In this document: positions 7,463 through 16,156 of the stretch, one piece after another
How the letters are laid out: each line of letters opens with the position of its first letter
Numbering within the stretch: the first letter of the stretch is position 1
Source: Hyphomicrobiales bacterium
GTDB taxonomy: Bacteria; Pseudomonadota; Alphaproteobacteria; Rhizobiales; Beijerinckiaceae
Length of the DNA: 64,000 bases
Direction: 5' to 3'
NCBI GenBank assembly: GCA_017302635.1
Contig: JAFLCX010000001.1
Location: 682,001-746,000 of the forward strand
Program-made: the position numbers and the translations under genes
Notes under the pieces: model-generated
What the model saw: only the letters and a program-made list of their open reading frames with translations
Database searches by the model: none
Told to the model about the DNA's origin: nothing

Positions 7463-10400
7463 ATGCTTGCCGGCTGGGTTGCGGTATTGGTCGCACTCTT
7501 CTACCTGCTCACCTTGTTCGCAGTCGCCTATTTCGGCGACACGAAGGGGCGCTTCCTGCTGGAAGGACGCTTTCGCCCGACAATCTATGCGCTGGCACTG
7601 GCGGTCTATTGCACCTCCTGGACATTCCTTGGCTCGGTTGGCGTTGCCTCGCGCAACGGATTCGATTTCCTGCCCATCTATCTCGGGCCGCTGCTTGTCA
7701 TCCTGTTGGGCATGCCGCTCCTGGCGCGTGTCGTGCACATCGCGCGGGTGCATCGCATCACGTCTGTCGCGGACTTCATCGGGTCACGCTACGGCAAGAG
7801 CGTGAAGGTCGCGGCTCTCGTGGCAGTGATCGCGATTGTCGGGACGGTGCCCTACATCGCCTTGCAACTGAAGGCGATTTCGGCATCGCTTGAAACGATC
7901 GTCTTCCGCGAAGTCGGCTATGTACCGCAGATTGCCGGGCTTTCGACGCTGGGTGACATCTCGCTGTTTGTCACCCTCGTCCTCGCCGCCTTTGCCGTCG
8001 CGTTCGGAACGCGGCATGTCGATGCGACCGAACATCAGAACGGCCTGATGCTGGCGATTGCGGCAGAGTCCTTCGTGAAGCTGATCGCGTTTCTCGCGGT
8101 CGGATTTTTTGTCGTCTACGTCATGTTTGACGGCTTTGGAGATCTCTTCACGAAGGCAGCCTCCGAGCCACGGGCCGTCAGACTGATGGAAGGCAAGTTC
8201 GATCCTGTTGTCTGGATCACGACAACCTTCCTGGCTGGCTGCGCCATCCTGCTTCTGCCGCGCCAGTTCCACGTGACTGTGGTGGAAAACCGTGATGTGC
8301 GGGATCTGCGGCAAGCCGGCTGGCAATTCCCGCTCTATCTCGTTGCGATCAACGTTTTCGTGTTCCCGATCGCGATTGCCGGGCTGATCCTTATGCCGGG
8401 CAATGACGTGGATCGCGACCTGATGGTCATCCAGCTGCCGCTTCTGGCCGAAGCCGGCTGGGTGGCACTGGTGGCGTTCATTGGGGCGCTTTCCGCGGCA
8501 ACAGCGATGGTGATCGTCGAATCTGTGGCATGCGGAATCATGATCTCGAATGATCTCGTGGTGCCTCTTCTGCTGCGCAGACCGAAATTCCGGGGCAAGC
8601 CGGCAGACGAGAAAATCGGCGAAGGTTCGGCGACCGGTCCGGTTCAGACCATGGTGGATACCGTGCTCACCATCCGCCGCATCGGCGTCGTGGTGATGCT
8701 CTTGCTGGGCTTTGCCTATTACAGAGCCTCGGAACAGGCTGCGCTCGCGACAATCGGGCTTTTGTCTTTCGCGGCCATTGCCCAACTGGTGCCGGCATTT
8801 CTGCTGGGATTGTTCTGGACGCGCGCCAACGCGAAGGGGGCGTTTTCGGGCCTGCTGGCCGGATTTTTTATTTGGTTCTACCTGCTTTTTTTGCCCACTC
8901 TTGCAGGCGCGGACGGATTTGTCGCCAATCTGGTGCGAAACGGACCTTTCGGCATAGAGGCCCTCGCCCCGGCAAAGCTTCTTTTTCCGCAATGGCCGAC
9001 ACTTGTTCAGGGTGTCATCGCCTCGCTGGGCATCAACCTTGCACTCGTCGTGATCGTTTCGCTTTTCACGTCCGTGAGTGCCATTGAACGGGTTCAGGCG
9101 AGCCTCTTCACCAGCCCCGATACCGCCTATCCCGGCACCGGTTTCAAGCTCTGGCGCAGTTCGGTCACGATGGAGGAATTGCGCGTCACCGTATCCCGCT
9201 ATCTCGGGGCGGAGCGGGCGGAACGCGCTTTCCGGGCTTATGAAGAGCAGCGCGGGATTGTCGCGGAGCCCAAGCAGGAGGCGGATGCACACGCGATCCG
9301 TTTTTCTGAGCAGGTGCTGGCCGCCGCCATCGGTGCGGCCTCCTCGCGGCTGGTGCTGTCGCTGATGCTGCGGCGGCGCAACGTCTCAACAGAGGCGGCG
9401 CTGAAGCTTCTCGACGATGCTTCGGCAGCGATCCAGCATTCGCGCATGTTGCTCCAGCACGGGCTGGACCATGCCCGGCAAGGCGTGACCGTGTTTGACC
9501 GGGATTTGCGGCTGATGTGCTGGAACCGGGCCTTTCAGGATCTCTTCGACCTGCCCGATGACCTCGTGCGTTTCGGCGTGGGACTGGACGAAATCGTGAG
9601 TTACAACGCCAAACGAGGCCTCTACGGCGATCAGAGCGGGCCAGATGTGATTGCCAGACGCATCACCTCGCTGGTTCAGGAGACCGAGCCGCGCCGCCTG
9701 CACTTGCCACTGACCGGGCTCGTCTTCGAAATCCGCTCGAACCATCTGCCCGATGGCGGTCTTGTGACAACCTACACCGACATCACGGACGCAGTCGCAG
9801 CCGAGAAGGCACTTGCAGAGGCGAATGTGACGCTCGAAAACCGCGTCCGGGAGCGCACCGAGGAACTGGTGCAGCTCAACAAGGAATTCGCGCGCGCGAA
9901 ACTCGAGGCGGATGAGGCGAATATCTCGAAGACCCGTTTTCTGGCTGCGGCAAGCCACGATATCGCGCAACCGCTGAATGCGGCGCGCCTCTATGCCTCG
10001 GCTTTGGCAGAGGGCGCTCAACAAGGCCCGCATTCCGAATTGGCCCGGAATGTCGAGGCCTCTCTCAACGCCGTGGACGAGATTCTCTCCGCCCTGCTCG
10101 AGATGTCTCGTCTTGATGCCGGAAAGCTGAAACCGGAGATTTCGACCTTCCCGCTCGACGAGATTCTGAGCCAGCTCAAAATCGAGTTCGAGCCGGTGGC
10201 CAGGGCGAAAGGCGTGGAGTTGCGCATCGTCACGACAGCGCTGGAAATCACCAGCGACCGAAGGCTGCTGCGACGCCTGTTGCAGAATCTGATCTCGAAC
10301 GCGATCAAATACACGATTTCCGGCAAGGTGCTCGTCGGCTGTCGACGTGGGAGGGGACAGGCCCGCCTGATTGTCGCTGATACCGGGATCGGGATTGCGC

Positions 10401-11035
10401 CCTCCAAGCAGAAGACAATCTTCAAGGAGTTCCAGCGGCTTGATGAAGGCGCGCGCATCGAGCGCGGATTGGGGTTGGGGCTCTCTATTGTCGAACGCAT
10501 CGTGAAGGTGCTGGACCTGAAGCTCGATCTCGCTTCGAAACTGGGCCGGGGTTCAACCTTTACGCTGTTCCTCCCCCGCGCCAGCATGCCTAAAACGCGC
10601 CGTCACAAGACGGAGGTGCAGCCGCCGCCGCCAGCCATCGCCAGTCTGGCCGGGCGCCGCGTGCTGGTGATCGACAATGAGCCATCAATCCTGGACGGGA
10701 TGCGTATTTTGCTCGAGGGCTGGTCCTGTTCCGTTGTCACTGCGGCAGATGCGGAAGCCGCCATCAAGGCGTGCCGCACGGATAAATTCCGGCCGGACGT
10801 GATGCTGGTTGACTATCATCTGGATCAGTCGAACGGCATTGATGCCGTGCTCAAGCTGCGTTGGCGTTTTCGCTCGGTGATACCCGCCGTGCTGATCACT
10901 GCGGATCGCACGCCCGAGGTGCGCGATCGCGCGAAGAGCGAGGAGATGGAAATCCTCAACAAGCCGATCAAACCGCCAGCCCTGCGAGCCTTGCTCGTTC
11001 AGATCGCTCTGCGCCGCGCACAGGCAGCAGAATGA
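7463..11035 (+). CDS. Hybrid sensor histidine kinase/response regulator with sodium:solute symporter-like N-terminus
   Basis: The product is 1190 residues. Residues 1 to about 550 form a polytopic region resembling SLC5/SSS symporters (ALAVYCTSWTFLGSVGVASR, ITSVADFIGSRYGKS, ILLLPRQFHVTVVEN). A PAS domain lies at about 670-780 (GVTVFDRDLRLMCWNRAFQ) and a coiled-coil linker follows (LENRVRERTEELVQL). The HisKA box ASHDIAQPLNAARLYA has the phosphoacceptor His near residue 832. The HATPase region shows NLISNAIKYT and GLGLGLSIVERI. A C-terminal receiver has phosphoacceptor Asp near residue 1117 (VMLVDYHLD). The architecture resembles CbrA-type kinases, which link solute transport or availability to gene control. 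No partner regulator gene is adjacent, and the ligand is unknown. Confidence 0.9.
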   Translation: MLAGWVAVLVALFYLLTLFAVAYFGDTKGRFLLEGRFRPTIYALALAVYCTSWTFLGSVGVASRNGFDFLPIYLGPLLVILLGMPLLARVVHIARVHRITSVADFIGSRYGKSVKVAALVAVIAIVGTVPYIALQLKAISASLETIVFREVGYVPQIAGLSTLGDISLFVTLVLAAFAVAFGTRHVDATEHQNGLMLAIAAESFVKLIAFLAVGFFVVYVMFDGFGDLFTKAASEPRAVRLMEGKFDPVVWITTTFLAGCAILLLPRQFHVTVVENRDVRDLRQAGWQFPLYLVAINVFVFPIAIAGLILMPGNDVDRDLMVIQLPLLAEAGWVALVAFIGALSAATAMVIVESVACGIMISNDLVVPLLLRRPKFRGKPADEKIGEGSATGPVQTMVDTVLTIRRIGVVVMLLLGFAYYRASEQAALATIGLLSFAAIAQLVPAFLLGLFWTRANAKGAFSGLLAGFFIWFYLLFLPTLAGADGFVANLVRNGPFGIEALAPAKLLFPQWPTLVQGVIASLGINLALVVIVSLFTSVSAIERVQASLFTSPDTAYPGTGFKLWRSSVTMEELRVTVSRYLGAERAERAFRAYEEQRGIVAEPKQEADAHAIRFSEQVLAAAIGAASSRLVLSLMLRRRNVSTEAALKLLDDASAAIQHSRMLLQHGLDHARQGVTVFDRDLRLMCWNRAFQDLFDLPDDLVRFGVGLDEIVSYNAKRGLYGDQSGPDVIARRITSLVQETEPRRLHLPLTGLVFEIRSNHLPDGGLVTTYTDITDAVAAEKALAEANVTLENRVRERTEELVQLNKEFARAKLEADEANISKTRFLAAASHDIAQPLNAARLYASALAEGAQQGPHSELARNVEASLNAVDEILSALLEMSRLDAGKLKPEISTFPLDEILSQLKIEFEPVARAKGVELRIVTTALEITSDRRLLRRLLQNLISNAIKYTISGKVLVGCRRGRGQARLIVADTGIGIAPSKQKTIFKEFQRLDEGARIERGLGLGLSIVERIVKVLDLKLDLASKLGRGSTFTLFLPRASMPKTRRHKTEVQPPPPAIASLAGRRVLVIDNEPSILDGMRILLEGWSCSVVTAADAEAAIKACRTDKFRPDVMLVDYHLDQSNGIDAVLKLRWRFRSVIPAVLITADRTPEVRDRAKSEEMEILNKPIKPPALRALLVQIALRRAQAAE

Positions 11036-11084
11036 TTGGACAATCGGTCTTGCGAGGTTGAAGGCCCCGGTCTAGATCACCAGC

Positions 11085-11450
11085 ATGCTCACGTTCTGGC
11101 GCAAGCCATCCCTTTTCCGCGAAGGCCTCGCTGCGCTGATCTGCGCGCTCGTGCTGCTCGCCGGCGTGGTGCAGGCGCGTGCTGGAACCGAGCAGGCTGC
11201 AAAGTCCGGCTTCGCGAGCGTGCTGGCTCTGTGTCAGCAGAAGTCTCAATCAGGCGACGGACCTGAACCCGATACCAATTGTGATCATTGCCGGTTGCCC
11301 ATGCCGCTGGCGACAGGCGCACCCGAGGTCATATCGACCTTGAGCGCGCGCGTCATTGTCCGCTCGAAGCTTTGCCTGCCGGATCAGGGCAGTGCCCAAA
11401 CCGGACGAACCCTCCTCCCCGAAGCGAGAGGCCCGCCGATGCAGGGTTGA
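11085..11450 (+). CDS. DUF2946-like small copper-locus protein
   Basis: The product is 121 residues with one N-terminal hydrophobic segment (LAALICALVLLAGVVQARA) that may be a signal peptide or anchor. A CDHC motif (residues about 66-69, NCDHCRLPM) is typical of DUF2946-type proteins found in copper-related clusters. It starts 49 bp after the kinase stop and lies 50 bp ahead of a PCuAC copper chaperone, so a periplasmic metal-related role is inferred from motif plus context. No enzymatic role is known for the family. The C-terminal 40 residues are arginine- and proline-rich and not recognised. Confidence 0.65.
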   Translation: MLTFWRKPSLFREGLAALICALVLLAGVVQARAGTEQAAKSGFASVLALCQQKSQSGDGPEPDTNCDHCRLPMPLATGAPEVISTLSARVIVRSKLCLPDQGSAQTGRTLLPEARGPPMQG

Positions 11451-11500
11451 ACCCTGTTTCGTGCCTGCCATTTCCCGTTTCTCCGGAAGGATATTTGTCC

Positions 11501-11989
11501 ATGTCGATTCGTCTTCCCGCTGCGCTTGGCGCAGTTCTCGCGGCTGTTCTCCTGCTGGCCACGCCGCTCTCCGCCCATGATTACAAGATCGGCGATCTCA
11601 AGATCGACCATCCCTGGACCCGCGCGACGCCCGGTGGGGCAAAGGTCGCGGGCGGATTCATGACAATCACGAATACCGGCAGCCAGCCTGATCGCCTGAT
11701 CGGCGGCAGCGCGGTGGCGGCCGGGATATTCGAAGTTCACGAAATGAAAATGGAGGGCAATGTGATGCGGATGCGCGCCCTCGACAAAGGCCTCGAGATC
11801 AAGCCCGGCCAGACCGTTGAACTCAAGCCCGGCGGTTTCCATGTGATGTTCATGGACCTCAAAACTCCGCTGAAAGAGGGTGAGTCCATCAAGGGCACTC
11901 TGATCTTCGAAAAGGCTGGGACGATCGAGGTGGAATACAAGGTCGAGGCACGGGGTTCATCCGGCGGGCATGGAGGGCACAACCATTGA
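11501..11989 (+). CDS. Periplasmic copper chaperone PCu(A)C
   Basis: The product is 162 residues, starting with a signal peptide (AALGAVLAAVLLLATPLSAHD). The core begins at IDHPWTRATPGGAKVAGGFM, and the Cu(I) site is visible as the HEM...MRM stretch followed by GFHVMFMDLK, matching the His/Met ligands of this family. A histidine-rich tail (GGHGGHNH) may add metal binding. PCuAC proteins load copper into the CuA centre of cytochrome c oxidase together with SCO proteins, and a SCO1 gene overlaps its stop codon. A GGAAGG about 12 bp upstream supports the start at 11501; a longer in-frame reading from 11288 was rejected. Confidence 0.93.
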   Translation: MSIRLPAALGAVLAAVLLLATPLSAHDYKIGDLKIDHPWTRATPGGAKVAGGFMTITNTGSQPDRLIGGSAVAAGIFEVHEMKMEGNVMRMRALDKGLEIKPGQTVELKPGGFHVMFMDLKTPLKEGESIKGTLIFEKAGTIEVEYKVEARGSSGGHGGHNH

Positions 11990-12585
11990 ATGCGCTCAAG
12001 CTTGTTCGCCTGACAGCATGGGGGGCGATCACGGTGATCACCGCCGCCCTGCTTTACGTGCTGCTCAGCCCACGCGATGCCGAACAGGGAACAGGAGTGG
12101 CCGCCGTGGGCGGCCCGTTCCGGCTCGCGACACATGACGGGCGCGTGATCTCGAACGAAGACTTGAAGGGCCGCCCCTTCGCGCTCTTTTTCGGATTCAC
12201 GCATTGCCCGGATATATGCCCGACATCCATGCTGGAAATCACCAATGACATGAACGCGCTCGGTGCTGCCGGACGTGATTTCCGCGTCTATTTCGTGACC
12301 GTCGATCCGGCACGCGATACGGCGGAGTTGCTGAAGGATTATCTGGGCTCGTTCGATCCGCGCATCCTCGGCCTGATCCCGAAAGACGAGGCCGAACTCG
12401 CAAACATCGCGCGGGCCTATCGTGCCATTTACCGCAAGGTCGAGACACCCTCGGGCTACACGATGGATCATACGGCATCGATTTATCTCATGGACGGGAA
12501 GGGTCAGTTCTTCGGCACCCTCGACAGCCTCGAGACGCCCGAGACACGGCAGGCGAAACTGAAGCGGTTGCTGGCGCGGGGCTGA
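11986..12585 (+). CDS. SCO1/SenC family copper-delivery thioredoxin-fold protein
   Basis: The product is 199 residues. An N-terminal anchor (AWGAITVITAALLYVLL) is followed by a thioredoxin-like domain with FFGFTHCPDICPTS, which carries the CxxxC copper/redox pair, and the distal ligand His in YTMDHTASIYLMD. Both copper-binding elements are intact. The protein helps assemble CuA of cytochrome oxidase in the periplasm. Translation probably starts at a TTG at 11986 that overlaps the chaperone's stop codon, implying coupling. The gene ends 12 bp from the convergent isomerase gene. Confidence 0.92.
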   Translation: MNALKLVRLTAWGAITVITAALLYVLLSPRDAEQGTGVAAVGGPFRLATHDGRVISNEDLKGRPFALFFGFTHCPDICPTSMLEITNDMNALGAAGRDFRVYFVTVDPARDTAELLKDYLGSFDPRILGLIPKDEAELANIARAYRAIYRKVETPSGYTMDHTASIYLMDGKGQFFGTLDSLETPETRQAKLKRLLARG

Positions 12586-12597
12586 TCGACCCGATGC

Positions 12598-13224
12598 TCA
12601 GGCCTTGGGGTCAGCCCTGAACGGCGCGCGTCCGCTGATGAGCGCGTCTTCCAGCGCCTCCAGCCGATCCTGCCCCCAGAAAATCTCGCCATCGAGCACG
12701 TAGCTCGGTGCACCGAACACGCCATTGGCGATCGCCCAATCGCGGTTATCGGCATAGGCGCGAGTGATCGAGTCGGACCGGGCCTGAGCGAGCAGATCCC
12801 GGCTGTGGCCATTGGCAATCAGCGCCTGAGCGAGCGTCGCCTCATCATCCATCTGGCGATCCAGCGCCCAGATGCCGCGATGCACCGCGCGCATGAAATC
12901 AACGGGCGACCGCCCGGCTGCGACAATGGCAATCACCAGCCGATCGGCCAGCGTGATGTCGCAAGGCCAGCCTTTCGGCGAAAGATTGAGTGACAGGTCA
13001 CGCTTGGAACGCCAGCGCTGCAATTCGACGAGCCGATAGGCCTGGCGCGCAGGGTGTCGCTTGGGAAGCGGCAGACCGCCGGTCTCGGCAAAGACTTCTC
13101 CGAGCAACATCGGGCGGTAGGTGACCGTCAGGGCATGCCGCGCCACCATCCCGTGAAAGATATCATGGCCGAGATAGGCCCAGGGGCTCGCAAGTGAAAA
13201 GGCATAGGTGATGGCGCGTGACAT
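12598..13224 (-). CDS. DsbA-like 2-hydroxychromene-2-carboxylate isomerase family protein
   Basis: The product is 208 residues with the kappa-class glutathione transferase/HCCA isomerase fold signature: YAFSLASPWAYLGHD at the N-terminus, where a Ser stands at the thioredoxin active site, and GVFGAPSYVLDGEIFWGQDRLEALEDAL at the C-terminus. Some members act in naphthalene-type aromatic breakdown; others are general GSH-dependent isomerases. No aromatic-degradation genes are nearby. It sits 42 bp after a thioesterase gene and may belong to the same transcript as the beta-oxidation genes, so acyl-related or detoxification roles are possible. Confidence 0.82.
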   Translation of the reverse strand: MSRAITYAFSLASPWAYLGHDIFHGMVARHALTVTYRPMLLGEVFAETGGLPLPKRHPARQAYRLVELQRWRSKRDLSLNLSPKGWPCDITLADRLVIAIVAAGRSPVDFMRAVHRGIWALDRQMDDEATLAQALIANGHSRDLLAQARSDSITRAYADNRDWAIANGVFGAPSYVLDGEIFWGQDRLEALEDALISGRAPFRADPKA

Positions 13225-13266
13225 TTGGGCTCCGTGCGGCTGAACCGTGCGATCATCGCCCGGCTT

Positions 13267-13812
13267 TCACCGTCTGCGCAAGCCCTCTTCCACCGTGAGA
13301 AAGGCCTCGATGTCCGGCGTGATTTCCGGGCTCTCGCCCTCGTAGCCAACCGCCTGCGCAAGCCGTTCAGCCCCCACGAAAAGCCGCCGCTTCTTGTCGT
13401 AAAGTCCGCCGCGCACGAGCGCGATCGCGGCAGTCTGATCCTGCCCATCTTTGCCCCGGATGACGAAACGATGCTGCATCACGAAACTCGTGCCCCGCCA
13501 GCACAGAATGCAGCTTTCGAGTCGAAAGGGCTGGAAGGGTCGGAGTTCCCGCCTGTAGCGGATTGCGGAGCCCGAAAGCATGGGCTGCAATCCTTCTTTC
13601 AGCACCAGCTTGATCAACCCCATCCGGAGGAGCAAATCGGTGCGCCCAAGATCGGCGATGGTAAGATATCGCCCGTTATTCATGTGAAGGTTGGTATCGA
13701 GGTCGTGCGGCCAGACACGAAAATGCAGCACCGAGATTCCGAAAGGCGCGGGAATACGAGCCCGAAAAGGGGCGGTGATGAGCAGCCACAGGACGCGAAG
13801 CCAGAGATTCAT
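13267..13812 (-). CDS. Hotdog-fold acyl-CoA thioesterase family protein (THEM6/4HBT-like)
   Basis: The product is 181 residues. After a hydrophobic, arginine-containing N-terminus comes the hotdog active-site segment HDLDTNLHMNNGRYLTIADL, with the Asp and the N-H-M-N-N-x-R-Y pattern of 4-hydroxybenzoyl-CoA thioesterase-type enzymes. These hydrolyse acyl-CoA thioesters. Downstream strands (SGSAIRYRRELRPFQPF, FVMQHRFVIRGKDGQ) fit the fold. It follows the FadJ-like gene by 116 bp, which includes a palindromic repeat, so it may be cotranscribed or separately expressed. The acyl substrate is unknown. Confidence 0.8.
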   Translation of the reverse strand: MNLWLRVLWLLITAPFRARIPAPFGISVLHFRVWPHDLDTNLHMNNGRYLTIADLGRTDLLLRMGLIKLVLKEGLQPMLSGSAIRYRRELRPFQPFRLESCILCWRGTSFVMQHRFVIRGKDGQDQTAAIALVRGGLYDKKRRLFVGAERLAQAVGYEGESPEITPDIEAFLTVEEGLRRR

Positions 13813-13870
13813 AACGGCCGCTCCATTGCCTTTTCAGGATCAGAGATGACCCTGCCGCGCACAGGAATGG

Positions 13871-13893
13871 ATCCCCGGCCCGCTGCCGGGGAT
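13871..13893. repeat. REP-like extragenic palindrome
   Basis: Nine-base perfect arms (ATCCCCGGC and GCCGGGGAT) flank a 5-base loop between the FadJ-like and thioesterase genes. The form closely matches palindromes scattered through many alphaproteobacterial intergenic regions. There is no T-run on either side, so it is not a classical terminator. It might stabilise the upstream mRNA 3' end. Confidence 0.7.
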
Positions 13894-13928
13894 GACATCG
13901 ATACCAGATACGGGGACACCGGCTGCCG

Positions 13929-16133
13929 CTACGCCGCAGCTTTCTTCGGCGCGAAGCGGCCGTAGAAGCTCTCGTTCGTCTTCGCCATCTGCTTCAGAAG
14001 TTTGTTGGGCTTGAAGCGGTCACCGTGCTTCTTGGCGAGCCTTTCGCACAGGGCGGTGAAATCCTTCGTGCCCATGCGATCAATGTAAGAGAGCGTGCCA
14101 CCGGTATAGGGTGCGAAGCCGAAGCCGAGGATGGAGCCGACATCCGCCTCGCGGACATCGACGATGACCTTTTCCTCGACCGTGCGCGCCGCTTCAAGCG
14201 CCTGGATCGCCAGGAAACGATCCTTCAGCTCCTGCTTGTTGATGGAGTCGGCGTCAAGCTTCACTTTCTGGAGGTCCGCAAGGCCCGGCCAGAGCGCTTT
14301 GCCTTTCTCGGCATAATCATAGAAGCCCTTGCCATTCTTTCGACCGAAGCGCTGGAGATCGACGACCATCGTCTTCAGAAGAGCCTCTTGCCGGCTATCG
14401 ATCGCGTCAGCACCAAGGTCTTTCTTGGTCGCCTGAAGGATTTTCCACCCCAGATCGAGCGCCACCTCATCGTTGAGCGACAGGGGACCAACCGGCATAC
14501 CCGCCATCTTCGCGACATTCTCAATCATCGCCGGCGGAACGCCCTCCGCGAGCATGATGTGCCCTTCGCGGATGTAGTTCAGCACGCAGCGATTGGCGAA
14601 GAAGCCGCGGCAATCATTGACGACGATCGGCGTTTTCTTGATTGCCCGCACGAAATCGAGCGCGACGGCCAGCGCGCGATCCTTGGTGCGCTTGCCCATG
14701 ATCAATTCCACCAGCAGCATTTTCTCGACCGGCGAGAAGAAATGGATACCAATGAACTGGCTCGGACGCTCGAAATATTCCGAGAGCGACGAGATCGGCA
14801 GCGTGGAGGTGTTCGACGCCAGAATGGTCTTGCGCCCGATGTTCTCGGCGATTTTCTTGATGACGGTTTCCTTCACCGCGCGGTCTTCAAAAACGGCCTC
14901 AATAACCAGATCACAGCCCTTGAGCATCGAATAATCGGCCGAGGTCGTGATTTTCGCGAGCAGCGCATCGCGATCCGCACTCTTGGCACGGCCCTTCATG
15001 ATCTGGTCGCTCATCAGCTTGTGCGAATAGGCCTTGCCTTTTTCCGCAGCTTCGATGTCACGATCGATCAGCACAACCTGAATGCCGGCCTGCGCGGCGA
15101 CATAGGTGATACCAGCGCCCATGAAACCCGCACCGACAACACCGATCCGCTTGAATTTTGTCGGCGGAATATCGGCAGGGCGGCGAGCCCCTTTTTCGAG
15201 TTCGCCCTTGGAGAGGAAGAGCGAGCGGATCATCGCCGCCGCTTCCGGCGTGCGCAAAATCATCGCGAAATAGCGGCTCTCGACCCGCAGGGCGAGATCC
15301 ATCGGCAGCTGCAGACCTTCATAGACCGATTGCAGAATCGCCTTTGCCGCCGGGTAGTTGTCCGACGTTTCGCGCCGATAGATCGCGTTGGCCGGCGGCC
15401 AAATCATCATACCCGGCGCGGAATGCACCTTGTTCGAGGGATTCTTGAAACCCTCGATATCCCAAGGGGCCTTCGCGGAGCCACCGGCCTTGATCCATTC
15501 TTTAGCCGCCTGAACAATCTGGTCGCGCGGCAAAACCGCATGCACAAGATTCATGGAGCGGGCGGCAGCCGGCTTGATCTGGTCGCCCTTGAAGAGCATC
15601 TGCAAGGCGTCGCCGGTCTGCATCAGCCGCGCCACGCGCTGCGTGCCACCGGCACCGGGGAAAAGGCCGACCTTCACTTCCGGCAAGCCGACGCGGGTCT
15701 TGTCCGAGTCAGACAGCACGCGATAATGACAGGCGAGCGCCAGTTCGAAGGCCCCGCCGAGGCAGGTGCCGTGCACAGCGGCCGCGAAAGGCTTTCCGCA
15801 GGTTTCGAGCTTACGATAAAGCTGGCTGAGCCGTGCCGTCGCCTCGAAGAAGAAGGTGATGGCGGCTTCTTCACCCTGCGATTTCGCGAGCTTGGCATAT
15901 TCCAGCCCCAGCCCCTGCAACATGGTGAGGTCGGCGCCACCCGAAAAGGCATCCTTACCTGAGGTAATCACGCAGCCCTTCACACCCTCGGTCGAGGCGA
16001 CATGCGCAATGATGGTGTTGAGTTCGGTCATCACGTCCTGCGTGATGACATTCATGGTCTTGCCCGGGCTATCCCAGGTGGCGAGCGCGATGCCATCGGC
16101 ATCAGTTTCGAAGCGGAAATGATTGAGGTTCAT
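13929..16133 (-). CDS. fadJ: Bifunctional enoyl-CoA hydratase/3-hydroxyacyl-CoA dehydrogenase (FadJ/FadB alpha-subunit type)
   Basis: The product is 734 residues from the ATG at 16133, which has AGGAG nine bases upstream. The N-terminal crotonase domain contains ITSGKDAFSGGADLTML and GTCLGGAFELALACHYRV, forming the oxyanion hole, with PEVKVGLFPGAGGTQR. The middle domain has an NAD fold (VVGAGFMGAGITYVAAQAG), then SNTSTLPISSLS and GIHFFSPVEKMLLVE. The C-terminal dehydrogenase domain includes GFFANRCV. The protein hydrates enoyl-CoA and oxidises the 3-hydroxyacyl-CoA in beta-oxidation. It follows the thiolase gene by 23 bp in one operon. The upstream 24 codons of the open frame lack family similarity. 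Confidence 0.93.
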   Translation of the reverse strand: MNLNHFRFETDADGIALATWDSPGKTMNVITQDVMTELNTIIAHVASTEGVKGCVITSGKDAFSGGADLTMLQGLGLEYAKLAKSQGEEAAITFFFEATARLSQLYRKLETCGKPFAAAVHGTCLGGAFELALACHYRVLSDSDKTRVGLPEVKVGLFPGAGGTQRVARLMQTGDALQMLFKGDQIKPAAARSMNLVHAVLPRDQIVQAAKEWIKAGGSAKAPWDIEGFKNPSNKVHSAPGMMIWPPANAIYRRETSDNYPAAKAILQSVYEGLQLPMDLALRVESRYFAMILRTPEAAAMIRSLFLSKGELEKGARRPADIPPTKFKRIGVVGAGFMGAGITYVAAQAGIQVVLIDRDIEAAEKGKAYSHKLMSDQIMKGRAKSADRDALLAKITTSADYSMLKGCDLVIEAVFEDRAVKETVIKKIAENIGRKTILASNTSTLPISSLSEYFERPSQFIGIHFFSPVEKMLLVELIMGKRTKDRALAVALDFVRAIKKTPIVVNDCRGFFANRCVLNYIREGHIMLAEGVPPAMIENVAKMAGMPVGPLSLNDEVALDLGWKILQATKKDLGADAIDSRQEALLKTMVVDLQRFGRKNGKGFYDYAEKGKALWPGLADLQKVKLDADSINKQELKDRFLAIQALEAARTVEEKVIVDVREADVGSILGFGFAPYTGGTLSYIDRMGTKDFTALCERLAKKHGDRFKPNKLLKQMAKTNESFYGRFAPKKAAA

Positions 16134-16156
16134 GGTTTTTCTCCTGACCGCTCGAA

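Noticed and set aside
7784..9292. 502-codon minus-strand open frame
   Set aside because: Antisense to the symporter-like part of the hybrid kinase; composition (His, Arg, Asp-rich) is typical of a shadow frame.
14025..15962. 645-codon plus-strand open frame
   Set aside because: Lies antisense inside the FadJ-like gene and shows no recognisable domain.
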